Assembly (NCBI RefSeq): GCF_001655055.1
Contig: NZ_LXEW01000026.1
Location: 1-64,000 of the forward strand
DNA from: Providencia heimbachae ATCC 35613
GTDB lineage: Bacteria; Pseudomonadota; Gammaproteobacteria; Enterobacterales; Enterobacteriaceae
DNA: 64,000 bases
Direction: 5' to 3'
A program made the position numbers and the translations under genes. Below, piece after piece: positions 48,038-57,685 of this stretch (position 1 is the stretch's first letter; the number at the start of each line of letters is the position of its first letter). The notes under the pieces were generated by a model that made no database searches, was not told the origin of the DNA, and saw only the letters and a program-made list of their open reading frames with translations.

Positions 48038-48136
48038 TTGAACCATATTGCAACAAGCGTGTACATTTTTACAGAAGTATCAAAGTAGTATTACGTTAGT
48101 AGTTATTAATGTTAAATGTAAAAAATGCAGTACCTT

Positions 48137-48174
48137 AAAAGCCCTGACATCACAAATTGTCGGGGCTTTTATCG
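48137..48174 (+). terminator. Terminator-like hairpin before rraB
   Basis: AAAAGCCCTGAC (48137-48148) pairs with GTCGGGGCTTTT (48159-48170) with one T-G pair, followed by a short T-containing tail. The A-run upstream means it could end minus-strand transcripts too. Confidence 0.7.
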
Positions 48175-48365
48175 TTTATAGCCGTTGCCTTTATGCCAAA
48201 CATGACATTCACTCAATACACACCTCTTTTGTTAAATTACCTTACCACTATCGAATTATTTTTAGCTTTTCTTTTTTGTTATTAATCCTAGCTATCCATT
48301 TATAGAACAAAAAAAGGATAGCGTATCGCTATCCTTCTCTTATAAAGCAATGATGATATTAATCG

Positions 48366-48785
48366 TTAGTGAACGCGATCTTCAGGCTCAATGTCGCCGT
48401 CTTCACCCTCTTCATCATCATACTCTGCATCTGGATCTTCAAAATAAGTTCCCCAACCGTCATAGTTGACACCCATTTTTTCAGCCAGCTTCATTAATTG
48501 ATCGACTTGTGCATCTATCAGCTCTGCATTTAATGCGCTTTCACTGATCACATCACAACACATCAAAGTTTCGCCTGTTTCAACTTCGAGTTCTTCTGCA
48601 TCGGTCACTTCATAACCGAGCTTGAACGCTTCAACAGCCGCTTTTTCTAATAACGCGAAGTTATCGGCAGAAAAATGGTGCTCGATGGCATACAGCGCAT
48701 CAGGATCGCTACCATCTTCAAGTAATTCTTCAATAATTAGGCGAGTCTCTTCGCTCTGTGCCTCAAGTTCAGCTTGGTCTACCAT
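48366..48785 (-). CDS. rraB: RNase E inhibitor RraB
   Basis: RraB binds the C-terminal region of RNase E and modulates mRNA decay. The ATG at 48785 ([20 protein letters not shown]) follows AAGGGG and gives 139 residues, matching the family; a longer frame from 48854 has no such support. The strictly conserved middle part ([39 protein letters not shown]) and the acidic tail ([18 protein letters not shown]) are clear. It is divergent from argI, the same arrangement as in E. coli. Confidence 0.95.
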   Translation of the reverse strand: MVDQAELEAQSEETRLIIEELLEDGSDPDALYAIEHHFSADNFALLEKAAVEAFKLGYEVTDAEELEVETGETLMCCDVISESALNAELIDAQVDQLMKLAEKMGVNYDGWGTYFEDPDAEYDDEEGEDGDIEPEDRVH

Positions 48786-48912
48786 GTCTACACCCCTTGT
48801 TCCGTAATCGCTAGTCTCCTCGCCATTCTCCCATAGGGTCGGCAGTGAAACCATACCTGATGCAATTATTTCTTTTTCATTTGGGGTTGATTTTGAATTT
48901 TTATGGATATAA

Positions 48913-48930
48913 ATTGAATATTAATTCAAT
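48913..48930. promoter_or_regulatory. ARG box (ArgR operator) of argI
   Basis: TGAATATTAATTCA at 48915-48928 is a perfect match to the ARG box consensus (TGAAT-N4-ATTCA type) and lies 20 bp before argI. A degenerate second box TGAATTTTTATGGA lies just upstream, giving the paired arrangement of ArgR hexamer sites. Confidence 0.8.
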
Positions 48931-48948
48931 AATAAAAGGTATCACTGT

Positions 48949-49974
48949 ATGAATCCCTTATACCATAAGCATTTTTTAAGATTACTTGATTTCACTTCTA
49001 GCGAAATTCATTCACTCTTAAAACTATCAGCCTGGCTAAAATCAGAAAAAAAATCAGGGACTGAACAACCTCTGCTAGCAGGAAAGAATTTTGCACTCAT
49101 TTTTGAGAAAGACTCCACCCGTACCCGGTGTGCTTTTGAGGTTGGTGCTTTTGATCAAGGTGCAAGAGTGACTTATCTCGGACCTTCTGGTAGCCAAATC
49201 GGGCATAAAGAGACCATGAAAGATACCGCCAGAGTGCTTGGGCGGATGTATGATGGTATTCAATATCGGGGATTTGCCCAAAGCACTGTGGATACCTTAG
49301 CTGCGCACTCGGGAGTGCCTGTTTGGAATGGATTAACTAACGAATTCCATCCCACACAGTTATTAGCCGACCTGCTTACCATTCAAGAACATCAGCCAAA
49401 CAAGCCATTATCAGAGATAAAATTCGCCTATTTAGGAGATGCCCGTAATAATATGGGAAACTCAATGCTAGAAGCCGCTGCGTTAACAGGCTTAGACTTA
49501 CGTTTAGTTGCACCAAAAAGCTGCTGGCCAGAAGAGGAATTGGTCGAAGCATGCCAAAAAATAGCGAAAGAAACAGGGGCTAAAATTACTCTAACGGAAG
49601 ATGTGGCACAAGGTGTTAAAGATGCAGACTTTATTTATACTGATGTGTGGGTTTCCATGGGTGAGCCGAAAGAGGTTTGGGCACAACGTATTAACTTATT
49701 AAAGCCTTACCAAGTCAACATGGATGTAATTAAACTTACTGGCAATCCTGATGTGAAATTTTTACATTGCCTGCCCGCTTTTCATAATGAAGACACCACG
49801 CTGGGCGCGCAACTGGCAACAGAATTCAATATGTTTGGTGGCTTAGAAGTCACCGAAGAAGTGTTTGAATCGCCATACAGTATTGTGTTTGATCAAGCTG
49901 AAAACCGGCTACATACAATTAAAGCCGTTATGGTCGCGACATTAACCCCTGAACTACCGGTAAATGTTTTTTAA
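48949..49974 (+). CDS. argI: Ornithine carbamoyltransferase
   Basis: This enzyme joins carbamoyl phosphate and ornithine to citrulline in arginine biosynthesis. The 341-residue product has the carbamoyl phosphate motif STRTRCAFE, the HPTQ box ([11 protein letters not shown]), and the ornithine-site HCLP ([12 protein letters not shown]). It is slightly longer than E. coli ArgI (334). The gene is preceded by an ARG box and faces rraB on the other side. In position it corresponds to E. coli argI, whereas phn genes follow here. Confidence 0.96.
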   Translation: MNPLYHKHFLRLLDFTSSEIHSLLKLSAWLKSEKKSGTEQPLLAGKNFALIFEKDSTRTRCAFEVGAFDQGARVTYLGPSGSQIGHKETMKDTARVLGRMYDGIQYRGFAQSTVDTLAAHSGVPVWNGLTNEFHPTQLLADLLTIQEHQPNKPLSEIKFAYLGDARNNMGNSMLEAAALTGLDLRLVAPKSCWPEEELVEACQKIAKETGAKITLTEDVAQGVKDADFIYTDVWVSMGEPKEVWAQRINLLKPYQVNMDVIKLTGNPDVKFLHCLPAFHNEDTTLGAQLATEFNMFGGLEVTEEVFESPYSIVFDQAENRLHTIKAVMVATLTPELPVNVF

Positions 49975-50020
49975 AATAAAAACCAAGTAGAACCTTAATA
50001 TTATTTGGTTTCTACTTGGT
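49972..50020 (-). terminator. Terminator at the argI/phnX junction
   Basis: ACCAAGTAGAA (49982-49992) pairs with TTCTACTTGGT (50010-50020). The T-run lies on the minus-strand side (TTTTTATTTT), so it mainly ends the phnWX transcript coming from the right. Confidence 0.75.
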
Positions 50021-50030
50021 AATATTGTCT

Positions 50031-50840
50031 CTACGGGCGCTCACCGTTAGCTAATCGCCGATTAATCTCATCAATGAGCTGCGGTAAATCAGCAAGCGTA
50101 TCAATAACATAATGGGCACCTGCGGCAAATAGCTTGTCCGCGGCTTGTTGGCGAAGCTCAGCTACCGCCTCACTGGACATTGCCTGATATTCATCCCATG
50201 TTTTACCAAACTCATTACCTGACAGCGCAAGTCCAACACTCCACATCCCTGCATTGAGCCCCTCAGCTATTCCTGGCACCGCATCATCTACCTTGATGCA
50301 ATGTGACACTGAATCTATTGCAAGCGCAATAACGTTTTGTAGCGCCATCCAAGGCCCCGGTCGCCCTCCCGCAGGAATATCATCACTGGCCACCCAATAA
50401 TCCGGGATGTAACCTAATCGTGCCGCAGCAGGAACTAGCTTTTCCATCACCGCTCTTGGGTAGCCAGAACAAGAGCCAATTTTAATACCTTGTGAACGAA
50501 GCTTGGTAACGGTATTAATGACACCCTCGATTGGAGCAGAAAAATCAACGACTTTAGCAATTTGTAATGGCATAAACGTGGCGTAAATAGTATCGATATC
50601 CTCGCTGTTCATTGAGCGGCCAAATTTATGTTGCCAACAAGCATTAATTTCAGGCAACTTCCCGAGCGCTTCGATATGTTGCCATTTACCTAATCCCATC
50701 GGGATCCGAGCCTGTGCCAAGGTAATATCAATATCAAATGCTCGATGAAATGCTTCGATAAAAATTTGGGTTGGTGCAAATGAACCGAAATCTACGGTAG
50801 TACCAGCCCAATCAAGAATAACCGCTTGAACCTTATTCAT
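50031..50840 (-). CDS. phnX: Phosphonoacetaldehyde hydrolase PhnX
   Basis: PhnX cleaves phosphonoacetaldehyde into acetaldehyde and phosphate, the second step of 2-aminoethylphosphonate (2-AEP) degradation. The 269-residue HAD-superfamily protein begins with the nucleophile motif [11 protein letters not shown] and has [13 protein letters not shown] (motif II Ser) and [11 protein letters not shown] (motif IV). A conserved Lys near [10 protein letters not shown] forms the Schiff base. It lies 29 bp downstream of phnW in the same direction. Confidence 0.96.
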   Translation of the reverse strand: MNKVQAVILDWAGTTVDFGSFAPTQIFIEAFHRAFDIDITLAQARIPMGLGKWQHIEALGKLPEINACWQHKFGRSMNSEDIDTIYATFMPLQIAKVVDFSAPIEGVINTVTKLRSQGIKIGSCSGYPRAVMEKLVPAAARLGYIPDYWVASDDIPAGGRPGPWMALQNVIALAIDSVSHCIKVDDAVPGIAEGLNAGMWSVGLALSGNEFGKTWDEYQAMSSEAVAELRQQAADKLFAAGAHYVIDTLADLPQLIDEINRRLANGERP

Positions 50841-50869
50841 CTTTATTCCTTTATTTTCAATAAATCGCT

Positions 50870-51976
50870 TCAGTCAATTTTCCAGTCCATCGCTTTTTCG
50901 ATGGCAACCAACAACTTATCAATATCATTGCTATAGACTTCCCCAATATTGCCAATACGAAAGCAATCACTTTGAGATACTTTCCCCGGATAGATAACAA
51001 AACCTTGTTCTTTTAAGCGTTGATAGAAGGTTTTAAACTGATAATTTGCTGAGGTTGGTGATAAAAATGCAGTAATAATCGGAGAATGGTCGCTATCGTC
51101 TAATAATGTACGAAAACCTAATGATCGCATTCCAGCGACTAATTTTTGTTGATTTTGCTGATAGCGCAGATAACGTGCAGCAATTCCCCCTTCATCCTCT
51201 AATTCTTTCAGTGCTTGAGCAAATGCTAGCACCGTATGAGTCGGTGAGGTAAATCGCCATTTCCCGTGAAAGTCTTCCATACAGCGCCATTGATCGTAAA
51301 GATCGAGAGACAAGGAACGTGAACGCCCTTCACATTTCTCGAGCACTTCAGTACGTGCTATCACGAAAGCAAACCCCGGAACCCCTTGTAAGCATTTATT
51401 TGCTGAGCTAATCAAAAAATCGATATTAAGCAACGCGATATCTATCGGGATACCACCAAAGCTACTCATTGCATCGACGATATAGTGTTTTTGATAACGC
51501 TGGGCAAGCACGGCTATTTTCTCAATCGGGTTGAGGATCCCCGTTGTTGTTTCACAATGTACCATCGCAATATGCGTAATTTGGCTATCTTGCTGTAATA
51601 TCTGCTCAATTTTTGCGATATCGGGTAATGTCACTTCATCACATTCACATACCGTATGTGAAATCCCCATACGCTGCGCCATCTCTATTATTCTGGCACC
51701 ATAAGCGCCGTTACTAACAATCAATACCTTATCTTGAACACCAATAGCGCTGCCAAGAACAGCCTCTACCGCAAAGCTACCACTACCTTGCAATAACACC
51801 GATGAATACCCCGATTGCGCTGTCGCAAGCATGACTAACTGCTGACGAATACGCTGCACAACATCAAGATTATAATCATCATCCCAAGTGCAACTATCAA
51901 ACAGCATTGCCTCCTTAACCGTTTTCGACGTCGTGAGGGGGCCAGGGGTTAATAGTAAATAATTACTGACTGTCAT
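50870..51976 (-). CDS. phnW: 2-aminoethylphosphonate:pyruvate aminotransferase PhnW
   Basis: PhnW is the PLP enzyme that converts 2-AEP and pyruvate to phosphonoacetaldehyde and alanine. The ATG at 51976 ([18 protein letters not shown]) follows AAAGG and gives 368 residues, the length of Salmonella PhnW. The PLP lysine is in [12 protein letters not shown], with the conserved [15 protein letters not shown] region. It is the first gene of the phnWX operon, with a PhnR-type operator 13-24 bp before its start. Confidence 0.97.
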   Translation of the reverse strand: MTVSNYLLLTPGPLTTSKTVKEAMLFDSCTWDDDYNLDVVQRIRQQLVMLATAQSGYSSVLLQGSGSFAVEAVLGSAIGVQDKVLIVSNGAYGARIIEMAQRMGISHTVCECDEVTLPDIAKIEQILQQDSQITHIAMVHCETTTGILNPIEKIAVLAQRYQKHYIVDAMSSFGGIPIDIALLNIDFLISSANKCLQGVPGFAFVIARTEVLEKCEGRSRSLSLDLYDQWRCMEDFHGKWRFTSPTHTVLAFAQALKELEDEGGIAARYLRYQQNQQKLVAGMRSLGFRTLLDDSDHSPIITAFLSPTSANYQFKTFYQRLKEQGFVIYPGKVSQSDCFRIGNIGEVYSNDIDKLLVAIEKAMDWKID

Positions 51977-51988
51977 TAAATTCACCTT

Positions 51989-52000
51989 TGGTCTATACCA
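51989..52000. promoter_or_regulatory. Candidate PhnR operator of phnW
   Basis: TGGTCTATACCA lies just before phnW. The same motif with one base change (TGGTATATACCA) lies before phnS, 0.93 kb away. Two palindromes in front of two phosphonate operons with a GntR/UTRA regulator between them point to PhnR. Confidence 0.7.
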
Positions 52001-52114
52001 GATTGACATTATAATGATAGAAGCATAGCCAAAAGGTCAAAGGAAAAGTGGTCGTGCAACAAAAAATTCATATAACTATGTATAATAGGCAAGAAAAATA
52101 AATTGTGAGAATCT

Positions 52115-52834
52115 ATGAAATTATCAGCAGATGAAATGCCTCAATACTTGCTTATCAAAGAACAATTGCAGGCAAGAATTGATAATGGTGCGCTGAAAAG
52201 TGGTGATAAGCTGCCGTCAGAACGTGAGTTATGCACTATTTTTAATACCACAAGAGTCACTATTCGCGAGAGCTTGGCGCAATTAGAATCCAGTGGGGCT
52301 ATTTACCGCTCGGAAAGGCGTGGTTGGTTTGTTACACCTGACCGTTTATGGCTAGATCCAACGCAAAATACCAATTTCCATAAGCTGTGTATTGAACAAG
52401 GCCGCCAGCCTAAAACGACCTTACTGAATGGGTGCGTTATCACGGTTCCCCTTGATGCAATGACACCACTACAATTACAACCTTTCGAACAAATCTACTT
52501 ACTTACCCGCTTGCGTTTTGTCGATGATCGCCCTGTTTGTTTCTGTGAAAACCATTGTTTACCTGCTCGTGTTCCTGAACTACTGCGTCACAATCTCAAT
52601 GGTAGCTTAACGGAAGTGTATGAAGCTCATTTTGGGTTGATATATACCAGCATGCATTTATCTTTCTACCCTACTGCCATGCCGCCGCAAGCAGCCAGTG
52701 CTCTTGGTGTTGCCGTTGGACGTCCAGCCCTGTTATTGCAAAGGTTAAACTATGATCAACATGGACGAATTTTAGATTATGATGTCGAATACTGGCGTCA
52801 TGATAGCTTGAGGATTGAGGTGGATACGCTTTAG
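52115..52834 (+). CDS. phnR: GntR/UTRA-family regulator of phosphonate genes (PhnR-like)
   Basis: A 239-residue HutC-subfamily GntR regulator: N-terminal winged HTH ([20 protein letters not shown]) and C-terminal UTRA ligand-binding domain (about 90-235; [19 protein letters not shown], ending [13 protein letters not shown]). UTRA domains bind small phosphonate- or sugar-like effectors. It lies between the divergent phnW and phnS transcription units, each of which carries a near-identical palindrome, so it is their likely repressor, relieved by 2-AEP or a derivative. Confidence 0.9.
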   Translation: MKLSADEMPQYLLIKEQLQARIDNGALKSGDKLPSERELCTIFNTTRVTIRESLAQLESSGAIYRSERRGWFVTPDRLWLDPTQNTNFHKLCIEQGRQPKTTLLNGCVITVPLDAMTPLQLQPFEQIYLLTRLRFVDDRPVCFCENHCLPARVPELLRHNLNGSLTEVYEAHFGLIYTSMHLSFYPTAMPPQAASALGVAVGRPALLLQRLNYDQHGRILDYDVEYWRHDSLRIEVDTL

Positions 52835-52921
52835 TCGAATGACTAATCTAAACTCGATAATTTTTAAATTAATTATTATATTTCATCTTTTTGTCATATA
52901 AGCCCGTTAGCGTAAAGAGGC

Positions 52922-52933
52922 TGGTATATACCA
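52922..52933. promoter_or_regulatory. Candidate PhnR operator of phnSTUV
   Basis: TGGTATATACCA lies about 30 bp before the phnS start and is a perfect palindrome, extended to CTGG...CCAG. It matches the phnW operator in 11 of 12 bases. Confidence 0.7.
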
Positions 52934-52963
52934 GATTACATTTAACGCTAATTGGAGATTATG

Positions 52964-53977
52964 ATGAAACCTTTTCGCCTTACCTGCTTACTGACGATAA
53001 CGCTCTGTTCTACCTCTGTTTTCGCCGGTGATATCGTCACCGTCTACTCCGCTGATGGTCTGCACGATGGTAATAATAGTTGGTATAAAAACCAATTCGA
53101 GGCTTTCACAAAACAAACCGGCATCAAAGTACAGTATATCGAAAGTGGCTCTGGCGCGATTGTTGAACGTCTTGCCAAAGAGCGTACTAACCCGCAAGCC
53201 GATGTGCTGATTTCTGTTTCTCCCTTTATTCAGCGCGCAGCAAAAACACAATTGCTGGCTCAATTTACCCCTGACGGCACTGCCAGTATCCCAAACTCCA
53301 CGCCTTACTACACCCCGCTGGTCAACAATTACCTCACGTTTATTTATAATGACAAGTTACTTAAAACTCCACCAACAAGCTGGGCTGACCTACTTGACCC
53401 TCGCTTTAAAAATAAATTGCAATATTCTACGCCGGGGCAAGCCGGTGATGGCACCGCCGTCATGCTACAAGCTTTCCATAGCTTTGCGAGCAAAGAAGCA
53501 GGATTCGACTACCTTGGCAAACTTCAAACCAATAACGTAGGCCCATCCGCCTCGACGGGTAAATTGACGGCATTAGTCAATAAAGGCGAGATATACGTAG
53601 CAAATGGTGATTTGCAGATGAATTTGTCGCAAATGGCACGCAATCCAAATATCAAGATTTTCTGGCCTGCGGATGATAAAGGCCAGCGCAGCGCGCTTGT
53701 CCTCCCTTATGTCGTTGGCCTCGTTAATCAAGGTCCTGAAACAGAAAACGGTAAAAAATTAATTAATTTTCTACTGAGTAAACAATCACAAAACCGTGTC
53801 AGCGAGCTGTCATGGGGTTTACCTGTACGCACGGATATTACGCCGAGTGATGCGCAATATCACACCGCGATTAGCACTATGAAAGGGATAACAACTTGGC
53901 AGCCTGATTGGGATCAAGTGGAACAATCTTTGACTGATGATATTTCACGCTGGCATCAAGTAACTGAGAGTGAGTAA
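52964..53977 (+). CDS. phnS: 2-aminoethylphosphonate ABC transporter substrate-binding protein PhnS
   Basis: A periplasmic binding protein of the iron/2-AEP-binding type II family, about 337 residues. It has a signal peptide ([21 protein letters not shown]). Two tandem ATG codons (52961, 52964) occur; the second is better spaced from GGAG. The mature part begins [16 protein letters not shown] and has the typical [12 protein letters not shown] and [11 protein letters not shown] segments. It is the first gene of phnSTUV and captures 2-AEP for uptake, consistent with the adjacent PhnWX pathway. Confidence 0.93.
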   Translation: MKPFRLTCLLTITLCSTSVFAGDIVTVYSADGLHDGNNSWYKNQFEAFTKQTGIKVQYIESGSGAIVERLAKERTNPQADVLISVSPFIQRAAKTQLLAQFTPDGTASIPNSTPYYTPLVNNYLTFIYNDKLLKTPPTSWADLLDPRFKNKLQYSTPGQAGDGTAVMLQAFHSFASKEAGFDYLGKLQTNNVGPSASTGKLTALVNKGEIYVANGDLQMNLSQMARNPNIKIFWPADDKGQRSALVLPYVVGLVNQGPETENGKKLINFLLSKQSQNRVSELSWGLPVRTDITPSDAQYHTAISTMKGITTWQPDWDQVEQSLTDDISRWHQVTESE

Positions 53978-53983
53978 CCTTCT

Positions 53984-55093
53984 ATGTTGATGAAACGAAA
54001 GTTAAATACCTCCCCACAAATTATCGGGCATTCAGGGATCACATTAGAATCGTTACGTGTTTCTTATCATAATAATGTGGTATTAAAGCCTTTATCTCTA
54101 ACGATTGAACCTGGCGAGATACTCGTGCTTATCGGCCCGTCAGGCTCTGGAAAAACGACTGTTTTACGTGCTATCGCCGGCTTTGCGCAACCGGATAGTG
54201 GACGAATTTTAATCGGTGATACGGATATTACTCACCTGCCTCCCTACCAACGAGGGTTAGGAATGGTTGTCCAAAACTATGCGCTATTTCCTCATATGAA
54301 AGTGGAAGATAACGTTGCTTTCGGCTTGCGCGCCCAAAAACAGCCAAAAGCATTAATCACTGATCGCGTGGTTGAGGCCTTAAAGATTGTTGGAATGACA
54401 GACTATGCGACACGTTATCCTCATCAACTCTCTGGCGGGCAACAACAGCGCGTTGCAATTGCTCGTGCCATCGCAGTGCGACCGAGAGTATTATTACTTG
54501 ATGAACCGCTCTCGGCATTAGATGCACAAATTCGCCATAACATGGTCGAGGAAATTGCACGTTTGCATCGTGAGTTACCTGAATTAACCATTCTTTATGT
54601 CACACATGATCAAACTGAAGCCCTCGCATTGGGCGATAAAATTGGCATTATGAAAGAAGGCTATTTGGTGGCTCATGGTGAAAAAGAGACTCTTTATCAT
54701 TATCCTCCGAATCGTTTTTCCGCCGAATTTTTGGGGCGAGCAAATATTTTAGCGGCTACCGCTTTAGATTTTTCATCAACGCCGAGCCAAATTAATGTGA
54801 GCTGTGGAGGAACATTAATTAAAGCGCAGACCCGCGGAATGCGAGAAGGAACCCATAAGCTCGTATGTATCCGTCCACAACACATTAGCCTCACCCCAAG
54901 AAATGACACAACTAATCAATTACAAGCGACTCTACGCACCATTCGTTGGCAAGGCGATCTCACTCACCTTAACTGTGAGGTAGCCGGTGAAATAGTCACC
55001 ATTGCCGTGACACATCTGTCCCCAGCACCACAAATAGGCGATAAGCTGACACTTTGGTTCTCACCGACAAATACTATTTTGATTGAGGAATGA
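53984..55093 (+). CDS. phnT: 2-AEP ABC transporter ATP-binding protein PhnT
   Basis: A 369-residue ATPase of the CUT-type/spermidine-like ABC family with Walker A GPSGSGKTT, Q-loop VVQNYALFP, signature LSGGQQQR, Walker B RVLLLDEPLSALD and H-loop YVTHDQ. The C-terminal TOBE-like extension (about 290-365) is typical of importers. It starts six bases after the phnS stop and overlaps toward phnU, so it is part of the phnSTUV import operon. Confidence 0.93.
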   Translation: MLMKRKLNTSPQIIGHSGITLESLRVSYHNNVVLKPLSLTIEPGEILVLIGPSGSGKTTVLRAIAGFAQPDSGRILIGDTDITHLPPYQRGLGMVVQNYALFPHMKVEDNVAFGLRAQKQPKALITDRVVEALKIVGMTDYATRYPHQLSGGQQQRVAIARAIAVRPRVLLLDEPLSALDAQIRHNMVEEIARLHRELPELTILYVTHDQTEALALGDKIGIMKEGYLVAHGEKETLYHYPPNRFSAEFLGRANILAATALDFSSTPSQINVSCGGTLIKAQTRGMREGTHKLVCIRPQHISLTPRNDTTNQLQATLRTIRWQGDLTHLNCEVAGEIVTIAVTHLSPAPQIGDKLTLWFSPTNTILIEE

Positions 55094-55094
55094 T

Positions 55095-55955
55095 ATGTCC
55101 CATATCAGCGTGCCTAAACGCCTATCCGCTAATTCAAAATCGCGCTATTGGCTACTCCCCCCTTTGATTATATTAGCCATCTTATTTTTCTATCCGCTAT
55201 TACTGATCGCAGAACAAGCGATACAGACTAAATCGGGTCATTGGGGGCTGGAAGTATTTTGGCAAGTCATTGAGTCGAAAAGATTTATCAATGGGTTATT
55301 GAATACATTACAGATTGCTTTTTTCGCCACGCTTGGCTGTTTAGTACTCGGCAGTATTTTAGCCGTCATACTGGTATTTATACCATTTACTGGTAGCCGT
55401 TTGGTTACTCAAGTCATTGATACATTTATTGCATTACCAACTTTTTTGGTCGCCCTTGCATTCACTTTTATTTATGGCTCAGCGGGTTTGCTTAATGGCT
55501 CATTAATGACATTTTTTAATTTTGAATTACCTCCGATTGATTTTTTATATTCAATCAATGGGGTAATTTTGGCTGAAATTACTGTTTTTACACCCCTTAT
55601 TATGCGTCCTTTAATGGCTGCATTACGTCAAATTGATAAGAGCCAACTAGAAGCCGCGAGTATTTTAGGTGCTCATCCTGCTCGGGTCATAAGTCAGGTT
55701 ATTTTCCCAGCGGCTTTGCCTGCTTTATTAGCAGGAGGCAGTCTGTGCTTACTACTGACTACCAATGAATTTGGCATTGTCTTATTTATTGGTGCCAAAG
55801 GCGTCAATACTTTACCCATGATGGTCTATAGCAAAGCCATTCTTGAATCTGATTACGCCGTTGCTTGTATGATAGCGCTGATAAATATTCTTCTCTCACT
55901 CGGCTTATTTTTCTTATATCGAATGGCAGCAATACGCCTCAGCACAAGGAAATAA
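55095..55955 (+). CDS. phnU: 2-AEP ABC transporter permease PhnU
   Basis: A 286-residue inner-membrane permease with about six helices and the EAA loop (LEAASILGAHPARVISQVIFPA). The ATG at 55095 follows GAGGA and lies one base past the phnT stop; an ATG at 55083 would overlap phnT and is less likely. With PhnV it forms the channel of the 2-AEP importer. Confidence 0.92.
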   Translation: MSHISVPKRLSANSKSRYWLLPPLIILAILFFYPLLLIAEQAIQTKSGHWGLEVFWQVIESKRFINGLLNTLQIAFFATLGCLVLGSILAVILVFIPFTGSRLVTQVIDTFIALPTFLVALAFTFIYGSAGLLNGSLMTFFNFELPPIDFLYSINGVILAEITVFTPLIMRPLMAALRQIDKSQLEAASILGAHPARVISQVIFPAALPALLAGGSLCLLLTTNEFGIVLFIGAKGVNTLPMMVYSKAILESDYAVACMIALINILLSLGLFFLYRMAAIRLSTRK

Positions 55956-55957
55956 CG

Positions 55958-56755
55958 ATGCTTGTTTGGTCTAAAAAAGGACGCGTTATTGCAAGTTTAA
56001 TTGCCGTGGCCTTATTCTCAATATTATTTTTATTGCCACTGAGTATGATCCTACTGTCTAGCTTCAATAAGCAGTGGAACGGTATTTTACCGACAGGTTT
56101 TACCTTTTCTCATTTTGTAAACGCCTTTAGTGGCTCGGCTTGGAATGCCATAGTATCCAGTTTAGTTATCGGTTTTAGTGCGAGTTTATTTGCTTTGGTC
56201 TGTGGTTTATGGGCTGCATTGGCATTACGGGGACATAACCTTAAATTACAAAAATACTTGAGTATTGTATTTTATTTACCAAGTGCTATTCCGTCAGTTT
56301 CCATTGGACTTGGTATTCTCGTGGCTTTTAGCCAAGGTTACTTACAAATGAATGGCACATTTTGGATTATATTTTCAGCCCACTTCGTATTGATTTCTGC
56401 ATTCACGTTTAGCAATGTCTCCACCGGATTAACGCGAATTTCACCTGATATCGAAAATGTCGCTTTTAGTTTAGGTGCTTCACCTTGGTATCGCTTATGT
56501 CATGTAACACTGCCATTATTAATGCCCTGGATGATTTCAGCATTAGCACTCAGCCTCTCTCTTTCTCTGGGAGAATTAGGTGCCACTATCATGCTTTATC
56601 CTCCTGGTTGGACAACACTCCCTGTCTCTATTTTTAGTTTAACCGATAGGGGCAATATCGCAGATGGCTCGGCGTTAACTATCGTGTTAGTTGCGATAAC
56701 GTTACTGTTGATGATAAAACTAGAGAGGATTGCCAAAAGGTTGGGACAAAAATAA
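55958..56755 (+). CDS. phnV: 2-AEP ABC transporter permease PhnV
   Basis: A 265-residue permease, last gene of phnSTUV. It has six membrane helices and an EAA-type loop (ENVAFSLGASPWYRLCHVTLPLL). The ATG at 55958 follows AGGAAA, two bases after the phnU stop; an earlier start inside phnU is not needed. A terminator follows. Confidence 0.92.
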   Translation: MLVWSKKGRVIASLIAVALFSILFLLPLSMILLSSFNKQWNGILPTGFTFSHFVNAFSGSAWNAIVSSLVIGFSASLFALVCGLWAALALRGHNLKLQKYLSIVFYLPSAIPSVSIGLGILVAFSQGYLQMNGTFWIIFSAHFVLISAFTFSNVSTGLTRISPDIENVAFSLGASPWYRLCHVTLPLLMPWMISALALSLSLSLGELGATIMLYPPGWTTLPVSIFSLTDRGNIADGSALTIVLVAITLLLMIKLERIAKRLGQK

Positions 56756-56797
56756 AAAGGGCGTTATTACATTACATTGGCATCATACTGAAAAATT

Positions 56798-56842
56798 AAA
56801 CCAAACAGGAATGCGATTTCTTCACTCCCTGTTTGGTTTTAT
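56798..56842 (+). terminator. Terminator of phnSTUV
   Basis: AAACCAAACAGG (56798-56809) pairs with CCTGTTTGGTTT (56828-56839), then TTAT. The T- and A-runs on both sides could also serve the converging lipoprotein gene. Confidence 0.8.
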
Positions 56843-56875
56843 CCCTTCTTTAAATAAAAATTACAGCGATATTAA

Positions 56876-57232
56876 TCATTCCCACATATATTTATCTTTT
56901 TTGAGCCAACCTTTAGTTTCCATACATTCTAAATAATAATTATTTCTGGTGTTTTCATTAACATCTAAAACATAACTTTCAGTCACGGGGGTTTGTTCTT
57001 TGTAGGTTGTCTCTTTCCCACAATCATCGTCTTTCTTACATTTTTTTTCGACAGAAGACATCACTGAACGTTGAGCAACCTCATTTTTAACAGGATATAG
57101 GTGCATAGCTTCGGGTTTACACGTTGCTCTTGCTTCAGATTGCGTATATTGAGAGCCGCCCGAAACGGGAACCCAAACCGATGTACAGCCAGAAAGAAGT
57201 AAAATAAATAAAAAGGAAAATAAGTGTTTCAT
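56876..57232 (-). CDS. Small lipoprotein of unknown function
   Basis: The ATG at 57232 gives 118 residues with a lipoprotein signal (MKHLFSFLFILLLSGCTSVW, lipobox LSGC). The mature part carries several cysteines (RATCKPEAM, EKKCKKDDDCGKE, YLECMETKGW) in a short polar domain. No family is recognised, although the CMETKGW ending resembles small outer-membrane lipoproteins of enterics. Starts at 57280 and 57241 are upstream alternatives but lack a signal. Confidence 0.75.
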   Translation of the reverse strand: MKHLFSFLFILLLSGCTSVWVPVSGGSQYTQSEARATCKPEAMHLYPVKNEVAQRSVMSSVEKKCKKDDDCGKETTYKEQTPVTESYVLDVNENTRNNYYLECMETKGWLKKDKYMWE

Positions 57233-57457
57233 AATAATCATAGGTTCATTAAAAGGATAAAATATCTTACCTATAAGCAAGAGCAGAGTAAATTTTCATA
57301 GCCTATTCGAAATCAAATCATTTAAGTTATATTTACCTTTTTATATAAATAGACAAAAATTCGTTATAGCAATAAATATCTTTCTGTTTTTTCTCTTCTT
57401 TATTTTTTGTATTTTTGTATACGTTCCTGCTCGTAAATAAAAAATTTATTTTTATTT

Positions 57458-57473
57458 TAGCAAACGCTTGCGT
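57458..57473. promoter_or_regulatory. Candidate PurR box overlapping the pyrLBI -35
   Basis: TAGCAAACGCTTGCGT matches the PurR consensus (ANGCAANCGNTTNCNT) at all but the first position. It overlaps the -35 element TTGCGT (57468-57473) of the promoter, which has TATAAT at 57490-57495 and a 16-bp spacer. Confidence 0.5.
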
Positions 57474-57495
57474 CATGAGATGAGATGCGTATAAT
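57468..57495 (+). promoter_or_regulatory. Promoter of pyrLBI
   Basis: TTGCGT (57468-57473), a 16-bp spacer and a perfect TATAAT (57490-57495). The leader peptide start is 26 bases after the -10. Confidence 0.7.
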
Positions 57496-57520
57496 TCGCC
57501 ACAATTTGTCAGGAGAAATT

Positions 57521-57670
57521 ATGAACGCTGCGACTCTATTTTTTACAGAGAAGACCTCCACTGCACTGCCTTCTGGCGGCCTGGACAGCTTATTTTTCCC
57601 CTCCGTATTTGAAGAAAAGCCCCTCATTGAGGGGCTTTTTTTTGGCCTATCCTCGAACATGTCAAGCTGA
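57521..57670 (+). CDS. pyrL: pyrBI operon leader peptide PyrL
   Basis: A 49-codon leader with a strong AGGAG site. Translation passes through the attenuator hairpin and ends at TGA just before pyrB. U-rich stretches encode FF pairs (TLFFTEK, SLFFPSV, GLFFG); the SLFFP run at TTATTTTTCCCC is a UTP-sensitive polymerase pause. When UTP is low, polymerase stalls, the ribosome catches up and blocks hairpin formation, and pyrBI is transcribed. Length and layout match enteric pyrL (44 codons in E. coli). Confidence 0.85.
   Translation: MNAATLFFTEKTSTALPSGGLDSLFFPSVFEEKPLIEGLFFGLSSNMSS
57615..57642 (+). terminator. pyrBI attenuator
   Basis: A perfect 11-bp stem AAAAGCCCCTC / GAGGGGCTTTT with a 3-base loop and an 8-T run lies inside pyrL. 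Its role is UTP-dependent attenuation of pyrBI. Confidence 0.9.
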
Positions 57671-57685
57671 CTCAGGAGAACAACG

